64,000 nt of DNA, taken from the NCBI GenBank assembly GCA_028819075.1, contig JAPPMM010000045.1:85167-149166 (forward strand), written 5' to 3'. This DNA is from Gammaproteobacteria bacterium. Lineage in GTDB: Bacteria; Gemmatimonadota; Gemmatimonadetes; Longimicrobiales; Gaopeijiaceae. The notes below the pieces were generated by a model that was given only the letters and a program-made list of their open reading frames with translations, was not told the DNA's origin and did no database searches. Of the stretch, positions 54,210-64,000 are shown piece after piece. Made by a program: the position numbers and the translations under genes. The stretch's first letter is position 1; each line of letters begins with the position of its first letter.

Positions 54210-54213
<4 letters not shown>
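52798..54213 (-). CDS. argH: Argininosuccinate lyase
   Basis: 471 residues. LWGGRFSEEMAPEM at the N-terminus, LHTGRSRNDQAATDVRLW, GYTHLQRAQPVRAAHW and the signature GSSLMPQKKNPDVAEL are complete. Splits argininosuccinate to arginine and fumarate, the last step of arginine synthesis. GTG 54213 overlaps the argG stop (GTGA), so the two are coupled. Confidence 0.95.
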
Positions 54214-55409
<1,196 letters not shown>

Positions 55410-55463
55410 GGTGTCTCTCTCACTGGCAGTCCGTGGACGAATCCGCGCTGCGGAAGCGGCTCG

Positions 55464-55913
55464 CTAGGCGCTGGCCTCGGCTCCCACGGCCTCGCGGACG
55501 AACCCGCGAATCACCTCCGGCTCGAAGCCGAGGCTGCGGCCGATCTCCTCCCCGTCCCGGAACAGCAGGATGGTCGGCACGCTGCGGATGGCGTAGCGCT
55601 GGCACGGCTCTGGCGAGCGGTCGCTGTCGACCTTCACAACCAGCAGCCTTCCCCGCTCCGCCGCCGCGATCTCGTCCAGGAGGGGCACGACCAGCTTGCA
55701 GGGACCGCACCAGTCCGCGTAGAAGTCCGCGAGCACCGGCACGCCCGCTCCGAGCACGGTGGCCTCGAAGTCCTCGGCCTCGACCTTGACGGGTCGATCG
55801 ATGAGGATGGGCCGCGAGCAACTCGCGCACTTCGGCCCGGTGCGGGCTTCGGCAAGGCCAATCCGGTTGAGGGAGCGGCAGAACGCGCATCTCAGTGTGG
55901 TGAACTCGCTCAA
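55464..55913 (-). CDS. trxC: Thioredoxin-2 type protein with N-terminal zinc ribbon
   Basis: 149 residues from TTG 55913 (GGAG 8 bases upstream). Two CxxC pairs (RCAFCRSLN; KCASCSRPI) make the zinc site of the TrxC class. The thioredoxin fold follows with the active site ADWCGPCK and the cis-Pro in RSVPTILLF. Cytoplasmic disulfide reductase, in characterised cases linked to oxidative stress. It could reduce partners of the redox proteins encoded in this window, but no specific link is visible. Confidence 0.9.
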   Translation of the reverse strand: MSEFTTLRCAFCRSLNRIGLAEARTGPKCASCSRPILIDRPVKVEAEDFEATVLGAGVPVLADFYADWCGPCKLVVPLLDEIAAAERGRLLVVKVDSDRSPEPCQRYAIRSVPTILLFRDGEEIGRSLGFEPEVIRGFVREAVGAEASA

Positions 55914-55994
55914 GGCCGGATCTCCGCGGGGTGTGGCTCGCGACAGGCCGGATCCCGCTTCCGGCCGCGCGCAAACGTTACCACCGGGGCACAT

Positions 55995-58277
55995 TCAACG
56001 GAAGGCGTAGGTGAGGCTGGCCACCACCAGGCGGCCGATCTCGGGTGCCCCGATGAACTCCTGGTGACCGTCGTCGAGGAGGTTGGTGCCGGTGAGCGCC
56101 GCACTGGCGCGCGGCAGACCCGGAACCGGAAAGCGCACCTGGGCGTCGAGCACCGTGTACCCCTCCACGTCCCCGGCATAGACGCCGGCGTTGGCGTAGA
56201 AGCCGCGCTGGCGTCGCATGCGCGCCTCCGCGGAATAGCCCGGGCCCGCGCCCTCATAGCGAATCGAAAAGCTGCTTTTCGTCTTCGGCAGATTCAGGGA
56301 GATGTCCTCCAGGTCCGAGCAGTCGGTCGCGGTACTCGCCACGAAATCGAAGCACTGCTCGCTGATGTGCGCGTGCGTGCCCTCGAGCGAGAGCGCGGGC
56401 GTAAGCGAGACCTCCGCCGAGAGGCCGGCGGTCCAGAAGTCGACCCTGCCGTAGTTTCGGTAGGTAAGCAGCAGGCCCGGGGTCGTCACCTGGTCCGGCA
56501 TGATCGTTCCGACCGGGAGCTCCAGCACCAGGTTGGTAAGATCGTGAATCAGAAGGTCCCGCAGTTCGGGATAGACGATCCCCAGCCTGACCATCGGCTC
56601 CACGCGCTTCTCGATGAACGCGCGCGTGGATTCGGGCTCGAAGAAGACGGTCGGGGTCTCGACCCGGAGGGGGCCGATGAAGTTGTCGATGGAGGACCGC
56701 CCGAGCGCCGCCGAGACGCGGCCGCGGCCTTCCACCTCGATCCGGTACTGCAGCGACAGCGAGTTGATGATGCTGGGCTCGAGCGGATCGACGGGGTCGA
56801 CGCCGATGGGGCGGCCCAGGACCTCCTCTCCCAGGAAGGGGGGCCGGCCGGCCGCCCACTCCTTCTGATTGAAGAGGAGGAGCCGGGGAAGGAGTTCGCC
56901 CGGTTCGGGGTCCCTGAAGAACGGCCGCAGCGGTCGCAGCGCCATGGGATCGCTGGCTGCCGCGATCTCCACCAGCGTATTCCAGAGCACCGCCGGATCC
57001 GCCGGCAGCCTCTCGCCGGGCGCGAGCGGCGAGCGCATGCACATGCCCCCGAAGCCTCCGGGGCAGCGGTCGTTGAAGGTGAAGCCGCCTTCGGGGACGC
57101 CGCGTGCCAGGATGTCGTAGATGAGCACGCCGGCCGTCATTCTCCCCGCGCCGACATCCAGGAGGAGATGATCGGCGGAGGGCATGAACGAGACGCGCGC
57201 GGCGTTGGCGAGGAGCCGGTGCCCGTCCGCGGGGCGGAAGATCAGGCTGGCGAAGGGCGAGACGCCGAGGCCGTCGACACGGGAATGTCGTTCGAGTTGC
57301 AGGATCGCGGCCAGGTCCAGCCGGCTGGAGATGCGGATGACGGAGTCGAGGTAGCCTCCGGCGACCAGGATGCCGTCCGCGTCTTCGTAGACGCCGGTCA
57401 CCGTGCCGTTCGTGGAGGGACGCACGCCGCGGACATCCAGGCCGTAGCGAAGGTTGTGCCGGCCGGCGAGGCGGGCCGAGTGGCCGATGCGGCCGCCGAA
57501 GAAGAGCGACCGGTCCTCGATGTCCCCGGCGGTGCGGTAGAACACGGCCTCCCCCGCTCCCCGTCCGCGCACCACGGCGTCGGCCGACAGGCGGCCCCGG
57601 CGGTAGCGCGCCTGCCCGTGCCAGCGGGTCCAGCTGCGGGCGTAGGCGGCGCCGAGTTCGGTGAGCTGGTTGCCGCGCAGGCGGTCCAGGCCACCCTCGA
57701 AGACCCAGCCGTCGGGGTCGTCTGGCCCCAGGTCGTAGCGGACGCCGGCGCCCCATCGCTCCAGCTGGTCGTCGCGCGCCGGGAGGAGCGCACTGGTCGC
57801 GCGCAGCCGCTCCTCGACCGGGTCCGCGAACGGCCAGTCGGTGCCGCGCAGGTAGTGGCCCGAGGCTTCGAACAGCGACCCGCCCCCGACCCGGTCGGCG
57901 TGCCGGAACCGCGCACCCGCGAGCGCCCGCCCACCGCCGAAGAACGTTCCCTCGGTACCCGTGGAGTCGCCTCGGGAGGGAGGCTCGAGGCCGAATGGGA
58001 ACGAGAGCCGGATCCACTGCTCGTGGTCCCAGCTCAGCGGCAGAAGGCTGCCCCCGAACGCGTCCGTGAAGTGGGGCCCCACGAACACCCGCTGCACAAG
58101 CCCGGCCTCGAGGGGTGATCCGGGGTTGAAATACAGACCCTGGGCCTCGGCCGGCTGCGACGTCGGGTCAAGGGCGAACCATGTCAGCGCAAGGATGAGC
58201 GGGAGTCCTCGCGGGAACCAGCGTCGGGAAAGCGCCGGGAGTCGCGGGATGGGCGGGTCCTGCGAGGAGGTCGACAT
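55995..58277 (-). CDS. TonB-receptor-like outer-membrane barrel without recognisable plug
   Basis: 760 residues. A signal peptide (LPLILALTWFALDPTSQPAEA) leads straight to barrel-like sequence (GLYFNPGSPLEAGLVQRVFV). Alternating-strand segments with aromatic girdles continue to the C-terminal VASLTYAFR. The later half resembles TonB receptor barrels (PFASLIFRPADGHRLLANAA; NSLSLQYRIEVEGRGRVSAA; RASAALTGTNLLDDGHQEF). No plug-domain motifs nor carboxypeptidase-like domain were found in the first 200 residues. Either the plug is highly diverged or the protein is a plug-less relative. Followed by trxC after 81 bases. Confidence 0.75.
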   Translation of the reverse strand: MSTSSQDPPIPRLPALSRRWFPRGLPLILALTWFALDPTSQPAEAQGLYFNPGSPLEAGLVQRVFVGPHFTDAFGGSLLPLSWDHEQWIRLSFPFGLEPPSRGDSTGTEGTFFGGGRALAGARFRHADRVGGGSLFEASGHYLRGTDWPFADPVEERLRATSALLPARDDQLERWGAGVRYDLGPDDPDGWVFEGGLDRLRGNQLTELGAAYARSWTRWHGQARYRRGRLSADAVVRGRGAGEAVFYRTAGDIEDRSLFFGGRIGHSARLAGRHNLRYGLDVRGVRPSTNGTVTGVYEDADGILVAGGYLDSVIRISSRLDLAAILQLERHSRVDGLGVSPFASLIFRPADGHRLLANAARVSFMPSADHLLLDVGAGRMTAGVLIYDILARGVPEGGFTFNDRCPGGFGGMCMRSPLAPGERLPADPAVLWNTLVEIAAASDPMALRPLRPFFRDPEPGELLPRLLLFNQKEWAAGRPPFLGEEVLGRPIGVDPVDPLEPSIINSLSLQYRIEVEGRGRVSAALGRSSIDNFIGPLRVETPTVFFEPESTRAFIEKRVEPMVRLGIVYPELRDLLIHDLTNLVLELPVGTIMPDQVTTPGLLLTYRNYGRVDFWTAGLSAEVSLTPALSLEGTHAHISEQCFDFVASTATDCSDLEDISLNLPKTKSSFSIRYEGAGPGYSAEARMRRQRGFYANAGVYAGDVEGYTVLDAQVRFPVPGLPRASAALTGTNLLDDGHQEFIGAPEIGRLVVASLTYAFR

Positions 58278-58455
58278 GATGGGGGCTCCTGGTGCAGATC
58301 TCGCTCCGAAGGAGCCAGTCCTGAGGGATGCGCGGCATCGCAACCCGCGGTCCCGGCGTGGCACTCGGCTGCGTCGAGGCGTGCGCCGCAAGTATCCCGC
58401 CCACCGATGGTTGTTCCCGCCGAGGCTCTGGAGGGTAGCTCTTCACCCCACTGGC

Positions 58456-59508
58456 GTGCGCGCCGGACCTGCCGCATCATCCCCGATCGTCAGCCATGCC
58501 CCCGCTCCCCGGAGCCCCGTAATCGCACCGCTCGTAACGCTGGACGCCGTCCAGGAGGCCCGGGCCCGCATCGGCGCCCGGCTGCACCGGACCCCGGTGC
58601 TGTCGTCCCGGCGCCTGAGCAGACAAGCGGGCATCCCGCTTCGGTTGAAGATGGAGAGCCTGCAGAAGACCGGCTCCTTCAAGGTGCGCGGGGCGCTCAA
58701 CAAGGTGCTGGTCGCCGGTCGGGCGGCTCGGCGCGGAGTGGTTACGGTGTCGGCCGGGAACCACGCGCAAGCGCTGGCGTGGGCGGCGGGATGCGTGGAT
58801 GTGCCATGCGCCGTGGTCATGCCCGCGGGCGCCTCCGAGACCAAGGCGCGCGCGAGCGCCGGCTATGGCGCCGAGGTGGTGATCGCCGACGACGTGCACC
58901 AGGCCTTCGCGCTGGCGGAGTCGCTGGCGCGCGACCGGGGAATGCTCTTCACCCACCCGTTCGACGACCCGGCCGTCATCGCCGGCCACGGCACCACCGG
59001 GATCGAGTTCGCCGAGCAGGCCGTGGATCTGGACGTGGTGGTGGTGCCGGTGGGGGGCGGCGGGCTGATCGCCGGGGTGGCCGCGGCGGTGAAGCGCCTG
59101 CGCCCGGAACTCCGCATCTACGGCGTGGAACCGCATGGGGCCGCGGCTATGTCCGAGAGCCTGCGCATCGGGCGGCCGGCCCGTCTGGAGCGCGTCGCCT
59201 CGGTTGCCGACGGGCTCGCCCCACCCATGGCGGGCGACATCACCTACCGGCATGTGCGCGCCCTGGTGGACGACGTCGTGCGGGTGAGCGACGCCGAGAT
59301 CACAGCGGCCGTGCGCGCGCTCGCCGAGACCGCCAAGATGGTGGTGGAGCCCGCCGGGGCGGCCGGCGTGGCCGCGCTCCTGTGCGGGCGTATCCCCGAC
59401 GTGGGCGCCGGCCCCGCGGGAGCGATCGTCTCGGGCGGCAACGTGGACTCGAGCCTGCTGGCGGAGATCCTCGCCCCGGAGCGCGCGCGGGGTACCGCAT
59501 CGCCCTGA
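58456..59508 (+). CDS. PLP-dependent threonine/serine dehydratase
   Basis: 350 residues. PLP lysine in QKTGSFKVRGA (Lys76), VSAGNHAQALAWAA, the glycine loop PVGGGGLIAGVA and EPAGAAGVAALL are typical of fold-type II threonine dehydratase or serine racemase. No C-terminal ACT domain is present, so it is the catabolic/unregulated type rather than allosteric IlvA. Converts threonine to 2-oxobutyrate, or racemises/dehydrates serine. GTG 58456 is the only good start upstream of the conserved part and has no strong SD. Confidence 0.9.
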   Translation: MRAGPAASSPIVSHAPAPRSPVIAPLVTLDAVQEARARIGARLHRTPVLSSRRLSRQAGIPLRLKMESLQKTGSFKVRGALNKVLVAGRAARRGVVTVSAGNHAQALAWAAGCVDVPCAVVMPAGASETKARASAGYGAEVVIADDVHQAFALAESLARDRGMLFTHPFDDPAVIAGHGTTGIEFAEQAVDLDVVVVPVGGGGLIAGVAAAVKRLRPELRIYGVEPHGAAAMSESLRIGRPARLERVASVADGLAPPMAGDITYRHVRALVDDVVRVSDAEITAAVRALAETAKMVVEPAGAAGVAALLCGRIPDVGAGPAGAIVSGGNVDSSLLAEILAPERARGTASP

Positions 59509-59587
59509 GTTGCACGCGCCGCATCCCCGGCAAAACTTCATCTCCGAAGGCACCAACCCATCATCCTCCGAAGGAGAGACAAGCGCC

Positions 59588-60412
59588 TTGTGCCGATTCG
59601 TATGCTACTCCGGCGATGAAATGCCCGTCCGCCCGATCGTGTTCGGGGGAAGCCACACGCTCGTGCGGCAGAGCTATGACGCAAGGGAGATGGGCCACGG
59701 GATCCACAACGCGGACGGGTATGGCGTTGGCTGGTATCACGGCGGACGCCCGGTGCGGATTCGCGAAGCGCGCCCCATCTGGCACGACCCGGACCTCGAG
59801 GACGTGCTCTCGTCCGTGCGTTCGTCGTGTTCGCTGGCCCTCGTGCGGAGCGCGAGCCCGGGCATTCCGCTGGACCGGGGGGAGGTGGCCCCGTTCATGT
59901 TCGAGCGCTGGTCCTTCGGCCTGAACGGATACGTGCGCAAGTTCCACACGCACGCGATGCGCGCACTGCGCTCGACGCTGCCGGACGAACTCTACATACA
60001 GATCCGGGGGACATCCGACACGGAGACCCTCTTCCTGCTGGCGATCGCGGAGGTTTGGAAGGGGGCGTCGCCCGGAACGGCGCTGGCGCGGGCCGCGGAG
60101 CGCGCGGGCTCGCTGGACGTGCGCTGCAAGCTCAACATGATCCTGGCCGACGGGCGGAATCTCGCCGTGATCCGCACCTCGAACTTCGACGAGACCAACT
60201 CGTTGTACTTCGCCCGCCGGCATCCGCTCGCTCCCGGGGGCACGCTGATCGCCTCGGAGCGGCTGGATGAGGATGGGGAATGGCAGGTCGTGCCGCCCCA
60301 CTCGGTGATCGAGGTCACGGAGGCAGGCGAGCCGCGGATCACGGAAGTGGATGCACTGCTGCGGGGACGGACGCTGTCGCCTGTCGGCGCGGGCGGGGGC
60401 GGGGCGGGTTAG
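59588..60412 (+). CDS. Class II glutamine amidotransferase (EgtC/YafJ type)
   Basis: 274 residues. TTG 59588 makes the second residue Cys (MCRFVCYSG), which must be N-terminal for catalysis, and GGAGAGAC lies about 12 bases before. GIHNADGYGVGWY holds the conserved Asn/Asp-Gly pair; a later NGYVRKF fits the FxHNGxI-like position. The closest named relatives are EgtC (ergothioneine pathway hydrolase) and YafJ; no other ergothioneine gene is near, so the substrate is open. Confidence 0.85.
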   Translation: MCRFVCYSGDEMPVRPIVFGGSHTLVRQSYDAREMGHGIHNADGYGVGWYHGGRPVRIREARPIWHDPDLEDVLSSVRSSCSLALVRSASPGIPLDRGEVAPFMFERWSFGLNGYVRKFHTHAMRALRSTLPDELYIQIRGTSDTETLFLLAIAEVWKGASPGTALARAAERAGSLDVRCKLNMILADGRNLAVIRTSNFDETNSLYFARRHPLAPGGTLIASERLDEDGEWQVVPPHSVIEVTEAGEPRITEVDALLRGRTLSPVGAGGGGAG

Positions 60413-60467
60413 GAGCCGGTCGGGCTGCGCTCGCCGCCGCGTCCGACATGGACACGAGGATGCAGAC

Positions 60468-62468
60468 ATGAGACGGTTGACGTTGGTTGCGACGACGATC
60501 CTGACGGTGTGGGCAGGGTGGGGCTGCACCCGGGAGGCGCCCGCGGCCGAGGGTGGTGTGGCGGGCTCGATGGCCGAGGATCCCATCAGCGCGGAGGTGC
60601 TGGTCGACCTGCGGGCGGCGGTCGGTGGCAGCCGCTCGCCCCAGTGGGCTCCCGACGGGTCGACGATCACCTTCGTGTCGGGGGGCGGGCTGGGGGCGGT
60701 CGCCACGGAGGACGGCGCTTTCCGCGCGCTCTCCGACGACCTCAGCCTGAGCGGGGTGGGCTCGCTCGGTGCGCCACAGCCGGTGTGGTCACCCGACGGC
60801 CGCTGGATCGCCTACACCTCCGACAAGAGCGGTGCGCCGGAGATCTGGCTCTGGTCCGCCGAGGAAGGCAACGGCATGCGGGTCACCACCGACGTGCAGC
60901 TCACCAGGCTGGCCGCGCGCGCCAACGGACTGGCGTGGTCCCCCGACGGGACCCGGATCGCCTTCTCCGGCGACCGCTTCGGCAACATGGACATCTGGAC
61001 GGTATCGGTGCCGGAGGGGAAGGTGCGCCGCCTGACCGGCGACCCCCTTTACGAGGGCTACCCCAGCTGGACCCCGGACGGCGACCGGCTGCTCTACGTG
61101 CGCATGGACGACCGCTGGGTCGACCACGACGTGATCGAGATCGACCCCGACGGGAACAACCAGCGCGTTGTCGTGCGCGACACCGGCTTCTTCGACTACC
61201 GTGCCGGCAGGGCGTTCGGGGCCGCGCAGGTTTCCCCCGACGGTGAGACCATCCTCTTCCGTTCCCAACGGAGCGGCTGGCTGAACTTCTGGGTCGTGCC
61301 CCGCGCCGGCGGCGATCCGCGCCCCGTCGCGGCGTCCGGCTACGACCAGAGCGATGCCCGCTGGTCGCCCGATGGCCGCTGGATCAGCTACACGGAGAAC
61401 CGGGACGGCGTCCATTCCCTCCGCGTGGTGTCGGCCGACGGCGGCGAACCCAAGGTCCTCGTGGACCTGGACGTGGGTGCGGCGCTCCGCCCGGAATGGT
61501 CTCCTGACGGCGACCGCATCAGCTACACCTTCGAGACCCCGGTGCGCCCCGCTGAGCTCTTCGTTATCGATGTGGCCTCGGGCGAGAAGCAGCTCCTGCA
61601 CAGCGAGATCCCCGCGGGCGCCGCGGACGAGCTTCACATGCCCGGGAAGGTGCGCTATCCGAGCACCGACGGGCTCACCATCGAGGCCTACCTGCACAGG
61701 CCCCCGGACGCGGCCCCGGGTGAGCGCTTCCCGGGCGTGCTGTGGATCCACGGCGGCCCCACCTCCCAGTTCGACGACCAGTTCCGCCGCCACCAGCAGG
61801 TCCACTTCTTCGCCCAGCGCGGCTACGTCGTGCTGATGCCCAACATCCGCGGCAGCTCCGGCTACGGCCTCGAGTTCGAGGATCTCAACAACGAATGCTG
61901 GGGCCACTGCGACCTCGAGGACGTGCTCGCCGGCGTCGACTATCTCAAGACCCTGCCCTACGTGGATCCCGACAAGATCGCGGTTACCGGGACCAGCTAC
62001 GGCGGCATCATGACCATGGCCGCGGTGGCCTTCGCCCCGGATGTCTTCCAGGCCGCGATCTCGCTCTCGGGCTACGGCGACATGACCGACTTCCACACCG
62101 AGGTTCACGAGCTGCAGCATATCAAGCTGGTCGAGTACGAGCTGGGCCCGTACCCGGAGAATCGCGACGTCTATCTTAACAGTTCCGCGATATTCAAGGC
62201 CCATCAGGTGACGACGCCCACCTTCGTCATTCAGGGCGAGGGTATTGCGGCCGACTGGCGCCTGGAGGAGGGAGGAGCCCCGGCGGCACTCGACTTCGCG
62301 CGCAAACTCGATCAGCACTATAAGATCGTGCGATATAAGGCCTATCCCGGCGAAGGATACTATGTATATGGGCGCGACAATACGATCGAGAAACTCCACG
62401 ACATGCTGGACTTCTTCGAGGAGTTTCTTGTGACGGAGATCGAATACGGCGATGGGCAGGGGATGTAG
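60468..62468 (+). CDS. S9-family peptidase with TolB-like propeller, lipoprotein; catalytic His replaced
   Basis: 666 residues. Lipobox VWAGWGC (Cys20). A TolB/PD40 propeller of about 6-7 blades (WSPDGRWIAYTSDKSGAPEI; WSPDGTRIAFSGDRFGNMDI) precedes an alpha/beta-hydrolase domain. The nucleophile is Ser510 in GTSYGG. At the usual His position, after YPGEG, the sequence reads YYVYGRD (Tyr631-632); the classical order is YPGEGH. The nearby HGxxD-type Asp is also atypical (QGEGIAADWR). So peptidase activity is uncertain; a related subgroup with this variant may exist. Located in the envelope. Confidence 0.88.
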   Translation: MRRLTLVATTILTVWAGWGCTREAPAAEGGVAGSMAEDPISAEVLVDLRAAVGGSRSPQWAPDGSTITFVSGGGLGAVATEDGAFRALSDDLSLSGVGSLGAPQPVWSPDGRWIAYTSDKSGAPEIWLWSAEEGNGMRVTTDVQLTRLAARANGLAWSPDGTRIAFSGDRFGNMDIWTVSVPEGKVRRLTGDPLYEGYPSWTPDGDRLLYVRMDDRWVDHDVIEIDPDGNNQRVVVRDTGFFDYRAGRAFGAAQVSPDGETILFRSQRSGWLNFWVVPRAGGDPRPVAASGYDQSDARWSPDGRWISYTENRDGVHSLRVVSADGGEPKVLVDLDVGAALRPEWSPDGDRISYTFETPVRPAELFVIDVASGEKQLLHSEIPAGAADELHMPGKVRYPSTDGLTIEAYLHRPPDAAPGERFPGVLWIHGGPTSQFDDQFRRHQQVHFFAQRGYVVLMPNIRGSSGYGLEFEDLNNECWGHCDLEDVLAGVDYLKTLPYVDPDKIAVTGTSYGGIMTMAAVAFAPDVFQAAISLSGYGDMTDFHTEVHELQHIKLVEYELGPYPENRDVYLNSSAIFKAHQVTTPTFVIQGEGIAADWRLEEGGAPAALDFARKLDQHYKIVRYKAYPGEGYYVYGRDNTIEKLHDMLDFFEEFLVTEIEYGDGQGM

Positions 62469-62476
62469 CGGGCGAC

Positions 62477-63829
62477 GTGAAGCGTGAATCCGATGTGATC
62501 GTGGCGCCGAGAGGGATTCCTGCACTCAAGTTTCGACCGCCGTGGACGTGCCTCGCCGTCGCGGCGGTCGCAATTGCGGGATGCGCTGGCGGAGACGATG
62601 GCTCTTCCCGAGCGCTGCCGGTCGCCGAGCGTGACAGTGCGGCAACCCGGATCGTCGAGAGCGCCGCGCCGGCCTGGGACTCAGAGCGAAGCTGGCGGCT
62701 CGCGCCGACTCCGGAGGTTGTGATCGGCGCGTCGTCGAACCCGCTCGAGGGTCGGGACGAGATTCCACTCTACCGCATACAGGGCGCCCGCTTCCTCCCG
62801 CACGGTGGAATCGTCGTGGCCAACGCGGGCACCTACGAAGTCATGGTCTTCGACCAGGCAGGCACGCTGGTCCGGCGCTTCGGCGGGCAAGGCGAGGGTC
62901 CGGGAGAGCTTCGTGACATCGACGGCGTTCACCTATGCGGCGGAGACTCCATCGCAGTTGTCGACGGATCCCGGCTCCATCTCTTTGACAGTGAAGGGAC
63001 GTTCCTGCGTCGGGCACAGTTTCGCCTCGGCGAACGCTCGGCGCCGGTGCAAGGCGTCTCGACGGACTGCCGGCGAGGAATGCTGCAGCAGCGCACCGGG
63101 ATGCCCGCAGTTGACCGTCAGGGCCCTGCCGATGACGTCTTCGCGTGGGTCGACGCATTCTCCGAAGCGGTCGATACCGTTGCCACGGCCGGGTTGCTCG
63201 AAGTATGGACCCGGACCTTCGGCGGAGGCGCGCGGCCCTGGGTCATCCCCTGGGGGACCTCCCGTCGCACGCACGCGACACGCGATGACGAGTTCGTCGT
63301 CGGGAACGGACGAGTCCCGGAGTTCCGGCGGTACGATTCCAGTGGTGGGTTACAGCTGATTGTCCGATGGTCCGGCCAGCCCCGTCCGGTGTCGGGGAGG
63401 GATCGGCAGCGCTACTCTGCGGAACGGATGGAGTTTCTCTCCTGGGCACCGGCCGGAGAGCCGGAAACCAGGATGCTGTTCCCGGCCCTCGGCGAGTATC
63501 CCGAGAATCCGACTCACAAGCCGCTCTTCGACCGGCTGCTGCTGGATGACCGGGGAGGCATCTGGGCGCGTGTCTTTCCGGAAGAGTCCTTCGGCCTCTT
63601 CGATTCGCGCCTCCCCGGCCCGATAGTCCATACGGAGACCTGGACGGTGTTCGATCCGACGGGAGTCTGGCTGGGCGATCTGACCCTCCCTGGTCGGTTC
63701 GAGCTTCATGACGTAGACGGGGATCGGCTGCTCGGCGTGGCCCGGGATGCTCTCGATACGGAAACAGTTCAGCTATTCCGAATCACAGGGATGGAATCGG
63801 TCCAGGCTCCTGCCGGCGGTGCGAGATGA
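62477..63829 (+). CDS. 6-bladed beta-propeller lipoprotein
   Basis: 450 residues. Lipobox AVAIAGC (Cys36) after a longer N-region. The mature protein has NHL/6-bladed propeller repeats (EVMVFDQAGTLVRRFGGQGE; SRLHLFDSEGTFLRRAQF; TWTVFDPTGVWLGDLTLPG). FGGQGEGPGEL is the signature of the 6-bladed family common in Gemmatimonadota and Bacteroidota. A periplasmic or surface binding protein. GTG 62477 follows the peptidase stop by 8 bases; an operon is likely. Start uncertain by a few codons. Confidence 0.82.
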   Translation: MKRESDVIVAPRGIPALKFRPPWTCLAVAAVAIAGCAGGDDGSSRALPVAERDSAATRIVESAAPAWDSERSWRLAPTPEVVIGASSNPLEGRDEIPLYRIQGARFLPHGGIVVANAGTYEVMVFDQAGTLVRRFGGQGEGPGELRDIDGVHLCGGDSIAVVDGSRLHLFDSEGTFLRRAQFRLGERSAPVQGVSTDCRRGMLQQRTGMPAVDRQGPADDVFAWVDAFSEAVDTVATAGLLEVWTRTFGGGARPWVIPWGTSRRTHATRDDEFVVGNGRVPEFRRYDSSGGLQLIVRWSGQPRPVSGRDRQRYSAERMEFLSWAPAGEPETRMLFPALGEYPENPTHKPLFDRLLLDDRGGIWARVFPEESFGLFDSRLPGPIVHTETWTVFDPTGVWLGDLTLPGRFELHDVDGDRLLGVARDALDTETVQLFRITGMESVQAPAGGAR

Positions 63830-64000
63830 CGCGCGGCCTCCTGTCGCAGGAATCAGCCTGATCTGCCCCGCCTCACCCCGAACTGGTGGACCGGCATCCA
63901 TGTGATCTGGCGGGATCTCGGGGGGGGATCAGAGAAGTCCCATCCAGCCATTGAGGCGGACTGATGAAATCCATTGCCGTCCATAGGCGTCCATATAGTC

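Overview
The window is high-GC, densely coded bacterial DNA from an oxygen-tolerant, diderm, heterotrophic bacterium. The signs are TonB-type outer-membrane barrels, several lipoproteins with clear lipoboxes, c-type haem and quinone chemistry in the periplasm, and a complete NADPH-GOGAT. The mix of a leucine-rich-repeat lipoprotein, TonB receptors with carboxypeptidase-like plugs, S9 peptidases, LVIVD and 6-bladed propeller proteins fits Gemmatimonadota, perhaps a marine or sponge-associated lineage. That placement is an inference from gene content only.

Layout. 1-3.1 kb: a truncated LRR lipoprotein and small membrane proteins of unknown role. 3.1-3.6 kb: palindromes, a 17-codon mini-ORF with an exceptional Shine-Dalgarno, and a hairpin-rich gene-free stretch. 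3.7-6.1 kb: NhaC-type antiporter coupled to an MBL-fold hydrolase. 6.2-8.5 kb: DUF2335 protein, TIGR04076 protein, aldo/keto reductase. 8.6-14.6 kb: gltB-gltD. 14.8-15.9 kb: an exported peroxiredoxin whose catalytic position is an in-frame UGA followed by a SECIS-like hairpin (a probable selenoprotein), then a VOC protein. 15.9-22.0 kb: an accessory block (GIY-YIG, HEPN-like, membrane proteins, AbiEi/AbiEii) bounded by two identical 28-bp direct repeats. 22.1-27.1 kb: a PotABCD-like ABC transporter. 27.3-33.9 kb: lipoprotein, TonB receptor, FKBP, LOG-family protein, alpha-carbonic anhydrase, APC permease.

33.8-45.6 kb holds what looks like a complete quinohemoprotein amine dehydrogenase (QHNDH) system on the minus strand. 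It reads qhpA (dihaem alpha), qhpD (radical SAM/SPASM), qhpC (CTQ-bearing gamma), qhpB (beta propeller), qhpF (ABC exporter), qhpE (subtilisin-like protease), with the flavin monooxygenase qhpG about 2.5 kb upstream. QhpG is sandwiched between an LVIVD/Ig-like secreted protein and a SUMF1-fold protein. All gamma-subunit residues that form CTQ and the three Cys-Asp/Glu thioether bridges are present, but the peptide ahead of the mature part is much longer than described. With the polyamine-type ABC importer and the APC permease nearby, this suggests a locus for taking up and oxidising amines (inference).

47.8-64 kb is mostly housekeeping: TIGR01777 reductase, rpe, rpiA, class I aldolase, DAHP synthase, argH, argG, a thioredoxin-2 type protein, a barrel protein without a recognisable plug, threonine dehydratase, a class II amidotransferase, an S9 peptidase lacking the usual His, and a 6-bladed propeller lipoprotein.

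A palindromic motif of the form TGNCA-N3-TGNCA occurs five times at three loci (15.86, 22.03 and 37.69 kb), once providing the candidate start codons of qhpB. The strongest novelty candidates are the selenoprotein, the unusual QHNDH locus and this repeat/island pair.
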